Shown here one piece after another: positions 1 to 6,057 of a stretch of DNA of 8,288 bases; the first letter of the stretch is position 1, and each line of letters opens with the position of its first letter. Source of the DNA: DASUDX01 sp036275365 (GTDB lineage: Bacteria > Pseudomonadota > Gammaproteobacteria > Nevskiales > Nevskiaceae); the NCBI GenBank assembly GCA_036275365.1, contig DASUDX010000077.1, positions 1 through 8,288 of the forward strand. Direction: 5' to 3'. The translations under genes were made by a program, and so were the position numbers. The notes under the pieces were generated by a model. That model had not been told where the DNA came from. It saw nothing but the letters and a program-made list of their open reading frames with translations, and ran no database searches.

Positions 1-144
1 TGCCCGCCCGAACACCGCGAGGATCCGGGCCTGGCCCAGGCCATCCAGCGTCATCAGCGGCGGGTGCTGATCGCCGGCATCATCGACGCGGCGATTGGTG
101 GCGCCCTCATGCTGGCGCTGGCCTGGTGGCTGCTGCCGGCCTGA
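1..144 (+). CDS. C-terminal fragment of a membrane protein (5'-truncated by window edge)
   Basis: An open frame enters from the left edge in frame 1 and ends at TGA 142-144, giving 47 visible residues. The first ~22 are charged (PEHREDPGLAQ, then QRHQRR); they are followed by a hydrophobic stretch (VLIAGIIDAAIGGALMLALAWWLLPA) that reads as one C-terminal transmembrane helix. The arginines just before the helix suggest a cytoplasmic N-side by the positive-inside rule. The fragment is too short to assign a family. It runs in the same direction as the next gene, 84 bases downstream, so the two may be co-transcribed. That it is coding is inferred from the clean hydrophobic segment and codon bias. 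Confidence 0.6.
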   Translation, partial: CPPEHREDPGLAQAIQRHQRRVLIAGIIDAAIGGALMLALAWWLLPA

Positions 145-196
145 ACCGCGCGCGCCCCCGCTATCCGACTGTCATCGAGTTGCGCTGGAATGGCGG

Positions 197-214
197 GGCC
201 GCGACCCTGCGGCC
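197..214 (+). other. Stem-loop in the leader of the small membrane protein gene
   Basis: GGCCGC at 197-202 and GCGGCC at 209-214 are perfect complements around a 6-base loop, in the 84-base gap between the first two genes. The stem ends 14 bases before the ATG at 229. It could end the upstream transcript or shape the leader of the next gene, but no T-run follows, so a standard intrinsic terminator is not supported. In such GC-rich DNA a 6-bp arm can arise by chance. Confidence 0.3.
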
Positions 215-228
215 TTCCGGACCGGACC

Positions 229-648
229 ATGTCTTCTCTCGCCGAGCGCTACGCCCATGTTCCCGCCCGCACGGTGCGCTTCTGGGCGCTGATCGATTCC
301 TCGGTGAGCTGGCCGCTGGCGCTGCCGGTGATGGCCCCGCACTTCATCGCGATGCTCTACTGGCTCAACGGCCTGCTCGGCGGCGCCAGCGAGCCGCCGG
401 TGTTCGAGGCGATGCACCTGCTCTTCGTCTGCCTCACCGGCTGCCTGGTGAGCGTGTGGGTGGTGGCGCGGCTGCTGCACCCGATCGGCCTGATGGCGCT
501 GATCGACGGCTGGGGCCGCACCGCGGTGGCGCTGGTGCTGGTCTGGCTGCTGCTGGGCTATGCGGCGCCGCCGGTGCTCTGGCTGTTCGTGTTCACCGAG
601 GGCATCGGCGCGCTGGCCCAGCTGCGCGCTGCCTCCCGGCCTAGCTGA
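229..648 (+). CDS. Small multi-pass membrane protein of unknown family
   Basis: A 139-residue protein if the ATG at 229 is used; an ATG at 190 in the same frame would add 13 residues (MAGPRPCGLPDRT) that look like read-through of the leader. I prefer 229, although neither start has a convincing ribosome binding site. Hydrophobic segments lie at about residues 20-46, 60-83 and 98-132, the last probably two short helices around Pro114-Pro115, so three to four membrane passes are likely. Notable positions are Asp23 in the first segment, Asp93 before the third (LIDGWGR) and Glu124 near the end (FTEGIGALAQL). I do not recognise the family and assign no function. Its stop overlaps that of purU on the other strand by 8 bases, with no room for a separate terminator. 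Confidence 0.75.
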   Translation: MSSLAERYAHVPARTVRFWALIDSSVSWPLALPVMAPHFIAMLYWLNGLLGGASEPPVFEAMHLLFVCLTGCLVSVWVVARLLHPIGLMALIDGWGRTAVALVLVWLLLGYAAPPVLWLFVFTEGIGALAQLRAASRPS

Positions 649-1504
649 ACACCACCGTCTTGTTGCCGTGGACGATCACCCGGTCCTCCACATGCCAGCG
701 CACCGCGCGCGCCAGCACCTGGCGCTCGAGATCGCGGCCCAGACGCTTGAGATCCTCCAGCGAGCTGCGGTGATTCACCCGCGCCACATCCTGGTCGATG
801 ATCGGGCCCTGATCGAGCTCGGCGGTGACATAGTGGGCGGTGGCGCCGATCAGCTTGACCCCGCGCTCGTCGGCCTGGCGATAGGGGTCGGCACCGACGA
901 AGGCGGGCAGGAAGGAGTGGTGGATGTTGAGGATGCGGTGCTCCCAGCGCGCCACGAAGGCCGGCGAGAGAATCCGCATGTAGCGCGCCAGCACGATGAA
1001 GTCGGCCCGCCCCTCGAGCAGGGTCTGCAGCCGCGCCTCGGCCTCGGCCTGCACGCTGGCATCGAAGGGAACATGCTCGAAGGCGACGCCGAAGCGCTCC
1101 ACCGCCTCGCGCAGATCCGGATGGTTGGATACCACCAGCGGCAGGGCCACCCTCAGCTCGCCGGTGGACCAGCGCCACAGCAGCTCGAGCAGGGCGTGAT
1201 CGTGGCGGGAGACGAACACCGCCATGCGCGGCCGGTCGGCGGCGAAGCGGATCCGCCAATCCATCTGGAACGGGCGCGCCACCACCTCGGCGAAGGCGCG
1301 CATCAGGCCCTCGCGGGTCAGATCCAGATTCGGTGTCTGGAACTCCAGGCGCAGAAAGAACTTGCCGCCGCTGGGATCGCTGGAGTGCTGGTCCAGCTCG
1401 GTGATGTTGACGCCGTGGTGGTAGAGGAAAGTGGTGACGGCGGCGACGATGCCCGGCCGGTCCGGGCAGGTGATGAGCAGGCGGGCGGAAGTCTCGGGCG
1501 TCAC
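641..1504 (-). CDS. purU: Formyltetrahydrofolate deformylase PurU
   Basis: PurU hydrolyses 10-formyltetrahydrofolate to tetrahydrofolate and formate in the cytoplasm, balancing the one-carbon pool and supplying formate for PurT-type purine synthesis. The 287-residue protein has the normal family length. An N-terminal ACT regulatory domain (about residues 8-85, beginning LLITCPDRPGIVA) is followed by a formyltransferase-fold domain (about 92-275). The catalytic triad of this fold is present: Asn193 and His195 in NIHHSFLPAF, and Asp231 in ATAHYVTAELDQGPII. HHSFLPAF, rather than the PSLLP of PurN, is PurU-like. The start is GTG at 1504; no good Shine-Dalgarno sequence precedes it and the next in-frame Met is at residue 68, inside the ACT domain. 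It is the last gene of the leftward group, 68 bases after the thioredoxin-like gene, and its TAG overlaps the convergent membrane-protein gene. Confidence 0.95.
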   Translation of the reverse strand: MTPETSARLLITCPDRPGIVAAVTTFLYHHGVNITELDQHSSDPSGGKFFLRLEFQTPNLDLTREGLMRAFAEVVARPFQMDWRIRFAADRPRMAVFVSRHDHALLELLWRWSTGELRVALPLVVSNHPDLREAVERFGVAFEHVPFDASVQAEAEARLQTLLEGRADFIVLARYMRILSPAFVARWEHRILNIHHSFLPAFVGADPYRQADERGVKLIGATAHYVTAELDQGPIIDQDVARVNHRSSLEDLKRLGRDLERQVLARAVRWHVEDRVIVHGNKTVVFS

Positions 1505-1568
1505 GGCGGCAGCGCGGGCAAGGGGCCGCGCAGTGTGCCCGAGCCCCTGGCTGAGTGAAATCCCGGGG

Positions 1569-1579
1569 GCGCTCAGCGC
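1569..1579 (-). other. Palindrome centred on the thioredoxin-like gene's stop codon
   Basis: GCGCT-C-AGCGC is a perfect 5-bp inverted repeat with a one-base centre, and the TGA stop (1573-1575 on the - strand) forms its middle. On the transcript it reads GCGC-UGA-GCGC. It is short and not followed by a T-run, so it is only a candidate weak structure between this gene and purU. Confidence 0.25.
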
Positions 1580-2874
1580 TCGATCAGCCGGCGCAAAGCC
1601 GCCGCGTCCTCCGGGAACCAGGGGCCGTTGGCCTTGAGCGCCTCCGCCACCACCCGCCGCGCCTCCTCGGCACGATCCAGTGCCTGCAGGGCCTGCACCC
1701 GCTGCTCGGCCACCTTCAGGCGGTTGAGCCCGTAGGCGAGCGGCGCGGCCTGATCGAGAAACGGCAGCGCCTCGGCGGCGCGGCCGCGCGCCAGCAGGCT
1801 GCGGCCGTGGCGGAACGGGTAGACATAGTCCTGCGGCCAGGCGGCGATCAGCCGGGGCATCAGCGCATCCAGCTCCTCCATGCGTCCGGCGCGCTCGAGG
1901 AACACCCGCAGGTTGTCGGCCTGGTTGCGGTCACTGGCGAGATCGGCACCGAGCTGGCTGCGGGCCTGGTCGATCGCCCGGTCGAGCACGGCCCGGCGCG
2001 CCGGCTCATTGCCGAGCGCCTGCTGGAAGTCGGCAGCGGTGAACACCACGCTGCGCTGGTCGGCGCAGGCCGCCGCATCGCGGGCCAGACGCGCCTCCAC
2101 CGCGGTGCGCCGCGGCGCGAACAGGGCCTTGCGCGGTTCCGCCGCGAGCCCGCTGCTGCAGCTGAGCCAGCGCTGCAGCTCGTAGGCGTAGTCGCAGCCG
2201 AGCGCCGGATTGTCGAGCACCGCCGCGGCGCTCGCGCTGCAGGTCGGCAGGTCCTTGGCGGCCTCGGCGCGGATCAGTTCCAGCCGATCCCGTCCCAGTC
2301 GCACCGCCGGCTCGGCCTGGTGATGGCTGCGCACCGCCATCGGCAGCTGCAGCCACCAGGCCAGTCCCTCCTCGGCGGCGCGGCGGGCGGCAAACGCCGC
2401 GAGCACCTCGGCCGCCGCCGCCCGTCCGGCCGGCGTTGCCTCGCGTGCGCGCTGGCGCAGCCCGGTCAGTGGCGTGCTGCGCGCGGTCAGCGCAGCCATC
2501 TGCGCGTAGAAGGCGGGCCGGGTCTGCTCGGCGAGGATGCGACCGATCTCCTGGCCGTCACCGTCCAGCAGCAGATAGGCGGGAATGGCCTTGACCTGCC
2601 ACTGGTTCTTCCAGTGCGCCCCCTCGGGGGAATCGGCATCCAGGCTCAGCAGCACCACCTGCTGCTGCAGCGCCTGCCACTCCGCGCCGGTGAGCACATT
2701 GCGCTTCATGTAGTAGCAGGAGTAGCACCAGGGCGCGTGGAAATCGACCAGCAGCGGCTGGCGTCGCTCGCGGGCCTGGGCCAGGGCCTGGTCGAGCACG
2801 GCCTGGGCCGCCTCGGTGGCGGCGGACGGCCGGGCAGTGAGCAGAAGGGTCAGCACCAGCAGCAGACGGAACAT
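1573..2874 (-). CDS. Exported thioredoxin-fold protein with CYSC motif and helical (TPR-like) C-terminus
   Basis: A 433-residue protein with a likely Sec signal peptide (MFRLLLVLTLLLTARPSAA, cleavage near residues 18-20), so it should act in the periplasm. A thioredoxin-like domain spans about residues 25-135: beta strand LLVDFHAPWC, active-site C50-Y-S-C53, and the family's cis-proline in AIPAY (Pro98), after which YLLLDGDGQEIGRI matches the usual strand-turn-strand. This resembles the thioredoxin domains of DsbD-gamma and the Thioredoxin_7 family. The remaining ~300 residues are alpha-helical and alanine/arginine rich, with a TPR-like stretch near 335-415 (LARGRAAEALPFLDQAAP, LQALDRAEEARRVV), and carry four further cysteines (212, 227, 239, 270). 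A role as thiol-disulfide reductant or chaperone for envelope proteins is inferred. The ATG at 2874 fits the signal peptide but has only a weak SD. It lies 24 bases after the preceding exported-protein gene, so they are probably one operon. Confidence 0.85.
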   Translation of the reverse strand: MFRLLLVLTLLLTARPSAATEAAQAVLDQALAQARERRQPLLVDFHAPWCYSCYYMKRNVLTGAEWQALQQQVVLLSLDADSPEGAHWKNQWQVKAIPAYLLLDGDGQEIGRILAEQTRPAFYAQMAALTARSTPLTGLRQRAREATPAGRAAAAEVLAAFAARRAAEEGLAWWLQLPMAVRSHHQAEPAVRLGRDRLELIRAEAAKDLPTCSASAAAVLDNPALGCDYAYELQRWLSCSSGLAAEPRKALFAPRRTAVEARLARDAAACADQRSVVFTAADFQQALGNEPARRAVLDRAIDQARSQLGADLASDRNQADNLRVFLERAGRMEELDALMPRLIAAWPQDYVYPFRHGRSLLARGRAAEALPFLDQAAPLAYGLNRLKVAEQRVQALQALDRAEEARRVVAEALKANGPWFPEDAAALRRLIER

Positions 2875-2898
2875 GGGCAGGCTCGGTGATCGATCGCG

Positions 2899-3648
2899 TC
2901 AGGGCTGCAGCGGCGGCAGCGTGGCCGGTGCCCCTGCCGGGGGCCGGTCGGGGTAGACGATGCGGGCGTTGTAGGCCTTGCCGGTGGCGGGATCGTGGAT
3001 GTTGGAGACGCCGCGGTAGTCGAGCAGCTGGCGGCTGGCCGGGTCGTAGACGATGGTGAGGTCGGGGGCGACCAGGCGCAGCAGCGAATCCGCCTCCACC
3101 TTGAAGCGCACCGCCGGCCGGCCTTCGAAGCTCACATCGGCCTCCTTGCGGGCGCGGAAGCGGAAGCTGTCGAGATTGCCGGCCACGCCGAAGGTGAAGC
3201 GCACCGTCTCCCCGCGCAGCAGCCGCTCGAACTCGGCCACCACCAGATTGTGGAAGCCGGAATCCGCGGCCATCGGCGGGCTGTTGACCAGGGCCTTCTC
3301 GCGGGTGCGCCCCTCGCTGATCTTGTAGACATTGATCAGATCGCTGCTGACCGAGCGGATGCCTTCCTCATAGCCCTGCCCGGGCAGGCGCAGGGTGTAG
3401 ACCGGGATGGTGGGATTGCGCGAGAAGTCCAGGCTTTTCTCGCCGATCAGGCGATTGTCCGGATCGTAGTAGCGGATGCTGCCGCGCACCCAGCGGCCGT
3501 TCTCGATCACCTGCTCGTGCACCTCGGTGTAGAGGTAGCGATCGCTGGCGAGATCGAAGGCATAGCCGTAGAAGCGGCGGGTCTCGCTGGCCGCGGCCGC
3601 GCTGAGCGTCATCAGCAGCAGCCCCAGGCCGAGCAGGCAACGGAACAT
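2899..3648 (-). CDS. Exported protein of unknown function next to the methyltransferase gene
   Basis: A 249-residue protein with a clear signal peptide (MFRCLLGLGLLLMTLSAAAA, cleavage near residue 20 before SETRRFYG). There is no lipobox, because Cys4 lies before the hydrophobic core, so it is probably a soluble periplasmic protein. The mature part alternates polar and hydrophobic residues (RFYGYAFDLASDRYLYTEVHE, VRFTFGVAGNLDSFRFRARK, VRFKVEADSLLRLVAPDLTI), suggesting a largely beta structure such as a barrel or lipocalin-like fold that could bind a hydrophobic ligand; this is inference. The C-terminus is proline-rich (PDRPPAGAPATLPPLQP). I do not recognise a named family. The start at 3648 is firmly set by GAGGAG seven bases upstream, the best SD on this strand. 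It sits 60 bases after the methyltransferase gene and 24 before the thioredoxin-like gene, so a link to envelope lipid modification is plausible but unproven. Confidence 0.8.
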   Translation of the reverse strand: MFRCLLGLGLLLMTLSAAAASETRRFYGYAFDLASDRYLYTEVHEQVIENGRWVRGSIRYYDPDNRLIGEKSLDFSRNPTIPVYTLRLPGQGYEEGIRSVSSDLINVYKISEGRTREKALVNSPPMAADSGFHNLVVAEFERLLRGETVRFTFGVAGNLDSFRFRARKEADVSFEGRPAVRFKVEADSLLRLVAPDLTIVYDPASRQLLDYRGVSNIHDPATGKAYNARIVYPDRPPAGAPATLPPLQP

Positions 3649-3655
3649 GGCGGAA

Positions 3656-3661
3656 CTCCTC
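3656..3661 (-). promoter_or_regulatory. Strong Shine-Dalgarno (GAGGAG) for the unknown exported protein
   Basis: On the - strand GAGGAG ends seven bases before the ATG at 3648. It stands out because the neighbouring genes on this strand have pyrimidine-rich sequence before their starts. It suggests independent, efficient translation of this gene even within a polycistronic message. Confidence 0.75.
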
Positions 3662-3701
3662 GAAACAGGACAGCTGTGACCACGGCGCCGGGCAGGGATT
3701 C

Positions 3702-3718
3702 CCGCCGCTCAGCGGCGG
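3702..3718 (-). other. Perfect palindrome across the methyltransferase stop codon
   Basis: On the - strand CCGCCGC-TGA-GCGGCGG forms 8-bp arms around one central base, with the stop codon in the middle; the left arm encodes the final arginines. It overlaps a second potential hairpin at 3691-3706 (GGGA/TCCC core plus a GGC/GCC extension with one bulge). No T-run follows. It could protect or attenuate the message between the methyltransferase and the following gene; as a terminator it is unconvincing. Confidence 0.35.
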
Positions 3719-4752
3719 CGGAAACGGTAATGCGCAACTCCCCACTCATTGCCCTCGGCGAGCCCGAAGAACTCGGCCACCGCCATGTAGAACATGCGCC
3801 AGCGCTGGAACCAGACCGCCGCATCGCGCTCGCCGTAGGCCTGGCGGAACAGCGGCAGGATCGCCTCGCGGTTGGCGTCCATGCCGGCCAGCCAGTGGTT
3901 GCTGGTCTTCTCGTAGTGGCGGCCGTCGACCCACCACTGGCGCTCGATCTTCAGATGGTCCTGGAAGTGCAGCAGCAGGTTCTCGCTGGGCATGGTGCCG
4001 CCGAGGAAGAAGTACTGGGTCATCCAGTCCTTGTCGTCCTTCACCTCGAAGTGATAGGCCAGCAGCTTGTGCACGAAGATGTGCACGAACAGGCTGCCAT
4101 CGGGCCTGAGCCAGCGGCTGATCTTCTCCATCAGCCGGCCGTAGTTCTTCATGTGCTCGAACATCTCGATCGACAGCACCCGGTCGAAACCCCCGCCCAG
4201 CTGCTCGGCGGTGAACTCGAACTCGGCGACATTGCCGGTGTGGATGGTGAGATTGCCAAGGCCACGCTCGCGGGCGCGGTTCTCGATGAATTCGCGCTGG
4301 CCGTGGCTGTTGGACAGCCCCACGATCTGGCTGCCCGGGTAGCGCGCGGCGAGCCAGGTGGAGAGCGAGCCCCAGCCACAGCCGAGATCGAGGATGCGCA
4401 GGCCATCGCGCAGCTCGGCGCGCTCGGCGTAGAGCTCGAGCATCTTGATCTCGGCCTCGGCCAGGGTCTCGTTGCCCTGCGGGTAGTAGCAGCAGGAGTA
4501 CTTGAGCTGCGGACCCAGATGGCGATGGAAGAACTCCGCCGGCACCTCGTAGTGCTGCTGATTGGCGGCCTGGGTTTCGATGGCGATGGGGGCGGCGCGC
4601 AGCTCGTCGAGGAAGCGGTTGAAGCGCTCGGCGCGCACCTCGCCATTGCGGTTGGCGGGGTCCTCCAGGCGGGTCCGGATCAGCTGGCGCATGCCGAAGC
4701 GGGCCAGGGCATCGGGCACCAGCCCGCGTTCGCAGAGTTCGATGACAGTCAT
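3709..4752 (-). CDS. SAM-dependent methyltransferase, cyclopropane-fatty-acid synthase / coclaurine N-methyltransferase-like
   Basis: A 347-residue class I methyltransferase. The SAM-binding motif I is LDLGCGWGSLS (121-131). Family signatures are QHYEVPAEFFHRHLG (66-80), KYSCCYY (84-90), SIEMFEHMKNYGRL (194-207), LFVHIFVHKLLAYHFE (221-236) and FFLGGTMPSENLLL (248-261). Cys87, Glu199, His224 and Tyr280 appear to occupy the positions of bicarbonate-ligand residues in cyclopropane fatty acid synthase, an alignment from memory. The N-terminal ~60 residues (VIELCERGLVPDALARFGMRQL) and the C-terminus (VAEFFGLAEGNEWGVAHYRF) resemble plant coclaurine N-methyltransferases more than E. coli Cfa, which is longer (382 residues). 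Substrate could be a lipid acyl chain or an amine; I cannot decide. I chose the ATG at 4752 because homology begins there; earlier in-frame residues (MCAPPRPWC...) overlap the upstream gene. The start is preceded by CCCC instead of an SD. It lies 25 bases after the DUF1295 gene. Confidence 0.88.
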   Translation of the reverse strand: MTVIELCERGLVPDALARFGMRQLIRTRLEDPANRNGEVRAERFNRFLDELRAAPIAIETQAANQQHYEVPAEFFHRHLGPQLKYSCCYYPQGNETLAEAEIKMLELYAERAELRDGLRILDLGCGWGSLSTWLAARYPGSQIVGLSNSHGQREFIENRARERGLGNLTIHTGNVAEFEFTAEQLGGGFDRVLSIEMFEHMKNYGRLMEKISRWLRPDGSLFVHIFVHKLLAYHFEVKDDKDWMTQYFFLGGTMPSENLLLHFQDHLKIERQWWVDGRHYEKTSNHWLAGMDANREAILPLFRQAYGERDAAVWFQRWRMFYMAVAEFFGLAEGNEWGVAHYRFRRR

Positions 4753-4777
4753 GGGGACAGACAGGGAGGGAACAGGG

Positions 4778-5557
4778 TCAGCGCTTGACGAACCACGGCA
4801 CCAGGGCCGAGGTGGTGCGCACATACTCGGCGTAGCCGGGCTTGCGCTGGATCATCTCGCGCTCCAGCAGCGGCATGCCGGACAGTCGCACCAGCAGGAA
4901 GGCCATCACCAGCGGCGCGAACAGCGTGGTCCAGGCCAGCGGGGCACCCACCGCCAGCGGGATGTAGGCGAGCCAGTGCACGCATTCGAAGAAGTAGTTG
5001 GGATGGCGCGAGTAGCGCCACAGACCGCGTCGGCAGACCTGACCGCGGTTGGCCGGATCGGCGCGGAAGGCCTCCATCTGGCGATCGGCCACGCCCTCGC
5101 CCACCACCGATACCAGCCACAGCGTCAGCGCCAGGCCGAACGCCCACAGCGGCGGGTCGTCCGTGCGATAGGCCACCACCAGATAGGCGCTGGAGGACAG
5201 CATCAGGGTGAACAGGTTCTGGAACTGGAAGAACCAGAACATGTTGGCATTGGCCTTCTCGCCCCACTGCGCGCGGAACTGGGCGTAGCGCCAGTCCTCC
5301 GGCTTGCCCCAGTTGCGCAGGAACAGGTGCAGCCCGAGGCGGAAACCCCACAGGCCGCCCATCAGACCCAGCGCCCAGGCGGTGGCGCTGGGCGCGGTGC
5401 CGAGCCAGGCGTAGAGCGGCGCCAGGGCGCCCAGGGTGAAGGCCCAGATCGGGTCGACCATTCCACCGTTGCGGGTGCGCAGCTGGATCAGCCAGGCGAG
5501 GGTCTTGGACAGGACCACCGTGACGGTGGCGAGGGCGAAGGCGTGGAGAGGGCTCAT
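4778..5557 (-). CDS. DUF1295 integral membrane protein (steroid 5-alpha-reductase / ICMT-like fold)
   Basis: A 259-residue polytopic inner-membrane protein with about six to seven hydrophobic segments (near 3-24, 38-55, 60-80, 106-130, 136-155, 192-205, 207-226). The DUF1295 signatures are present: GMVDPIWAF (32-40), the NW-P--WRYAQFR segment (82-95), GLWRYSRHPNYFFE (178-191), and the C-terminal E--M---KPGYAEYVRTTSALVPWF. The RYSRHPNYF block is shared with steroid 5-alpha reductases, isoprenylcysteine carboxyl methyltransferase and NnrU-type proteins, where it helps form a cofactor pocket. An NAD(P)H-dependent reductase or a methyltransferase acting on a membrane lipid is therefore plausible but not shown. 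Start: ATG at 5557 gives MSPLHAF; an in-frame GTG at 5575 would add six residues (MYAAVP). It is the first gene of the leftward group, 25 bases ahead of the methyltransferase and divergent from the thioesterase-like gene. Confidence 0.88.
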   Translation of the reverse strand: MSPLHAFALATVTVVLSKTLAWLIQLRTRNGGMVDPIWAFTLGALAPLYAWLGTAPSATAWALGLMGGLWGFRLGLHLFLRNWGKPEDWRYAQFRAQWGEKANANMFWFFQFQNLFTLMLSSSAYLVVAYRTDDPPLWAFGLALTLWLVSVVGEGVADRQMEAFRADPANRGQVCRRGLWRYSRHPNYFFECVHWLAYIPLAVGAPLAWTTLFAPLVMAFLLVRLSGMPLLEREMIQRKPGYAEYVRTTSALVPWFVKR

Positions 5558-5603
5558 GGGGACGGCAGCGTACACTGGCCGCCTTTACGCACGAGAGGCG
5601 CAA
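5558..5603. promoter_or_regulatory. Divergent intergenic region between the DUF1295 and thioesterase-like genes
   Basis: These 46 bases separate two divergent genes, so start signals for both transcripts should lie here or extend into the flanking coding sequence. On the + strand TACACT (5571-5576) is a possible -10 element, but no good -35 is seen 17 bases upstream. GAGAGG at 5593-5598 is a clear SD for the + gene. On the - strand I see no convincing -35/-10 pair or SD. The gap is too short for two independent sigma-70 promoters without overlap, which suggests coordinated control. Confidence 0.4.
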
Positions 5604-6047
5604 ATGGATTTCAGCCAGGCCAAGAAGCTGCTCGAGCAGGGCATTCCCTTCGTCCAGCGCAGCGGCATCGAGATCCTCGAGCTGCGCCGTGGCTTCGTGC
5701 GCCTGCGCCTGCCCTACGCTCCCAATGTGAACCACATCGGCACCGTCTATGCCGGGGCCCTGTTCACCGGCGCCGAGCTGCCCGGCGGGGCGCTGTTCCT
5801 GTCCAGCTTCGATGTCAGCCGCTACTTCCCGATCGTGCGCTCGATGAACATCGAGTTCCTCAAGCCGGCCAAGGCGGATGTGTTCGTCGAGGTGAGCCTC
5901 GACGAGGCCCGCATCACCGCCATCCAGGCCGAGGCCGATGCCGCCGGCAAGGCTGATTTCGAGCTCGAGGCCCGCCTGCTCGATGCGGAGGGAACCCTGC
6001 TCGCCCGCAGCCTGGGCAAGTACCAGCTGCGGCGGACCGGCGCCTGA
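5604..6047 (+). CDS. Hotdog-fold thioesterase-like protein (DUF4442 / YiiD C-terminal-like)
   Basis: A 147-residue single-domain protein of the usual hotdog length. The central signature NHIGTVYAGALFTGAELPGG (43-62) matches the hotdog loop-and-long-helix of PaaI/YiiD-C/DUF4442 proteins, with Glu58 in the helix as the candidate catalytic acid. The strands are IEILELRRGFVRLRLPY (22-38), SMNIEFLKPAKADVFVEVSL (80-99) and DFELEARLLDAEGTLLARSLGKYQL (118-142). It is probably a cytoplasmic dimer or tetramer that hydrolyses acyl-CoA or acyl-ACP; its substrate is unknown. The ATG at 5604 is supported by GAGAGG five bases upstream. It is divergent from the DUF1295/methyltransferase genes, consistent with a shared role in acyl-chain metabolism, and it converges on the SET1 gene with only three bases between stop codons. 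Confidence 0.85.
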   Translation: MDFSQAKKLLEQGIPFVQRSGIEILELRRGFVRLRLPYAPNVNHIGTVYAGALFTGAELPGGALFLSSFDVSRYFPIVRSMNIEFLKPAKADVFVEVSLDEARITAIQAEADAAGKADFELEARLLDAEGTLLARSLGKYQLRRTGA

Positions 6048-6057
6048 GACTCAGGCG
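6041..6057. terminator. Palindrome spanning the two convergent stop codons
   Basis: CGCCTGAG-A-CTCAGGCG is a perfect 8-bp inverted repeat with a one-base centre; one more G-C pair extends it (6040/6058). Each arm contains the TGA of one gene, the thioesterase-like gene on + (6045-6047) and SET1 on - (6051-6053). In RNA it would form a stem of about six pairs with a five-base loop on either strand. It is the only candidate bidirectional terminator in the three-base gap, but it lacks a T-run on both sides, so efficiency is uncertain. Confidence 0.4.

Noticed and set aside
1511..1549. Possible long-loop hairpin (AGGGGC/GCCCCT) between the thioredoxin-like gene and purU
   Set aside because: The arms are short, the loop is long, and there is no T-run, so it is indistinguishable from chance in this GC-rich sequence.
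560..1558. A 332-codon open frame on the + strand opposite purU
   Set aside because: The - strand encodes a complete PurU with catalytic residues; the + translation is a composition artefact.
1555..2889. A 444-codon open frame on the + strand antisense to the thioredoxin-like gene
   Set aside because: It is rich in Arg, Gln, His and Gly with no recognisable domain, while the - strand holds a signal peptide and CxxC thioredoxin motif in the same interval.
2995..4788. A 597-codon open frame on the + strand antisense to the methyltransferase and exported-protein genes
   Set aside because: Its translation is low-complexity (Ala, Gly, Leu, Val, Glu, His, Gln runs) with no fold signal. It mirrors GC-rich codon positions of the genuine - strand genes, which have clear family motifs.
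4753..4824. N-terminal extension of the methyltransferase to an in-frame start at 4824
   Set aside because: The added residues (MCAPPRPWCRGSSS...) resemble no family member, and the extension would run into the coding region of the DUF1295 gene.
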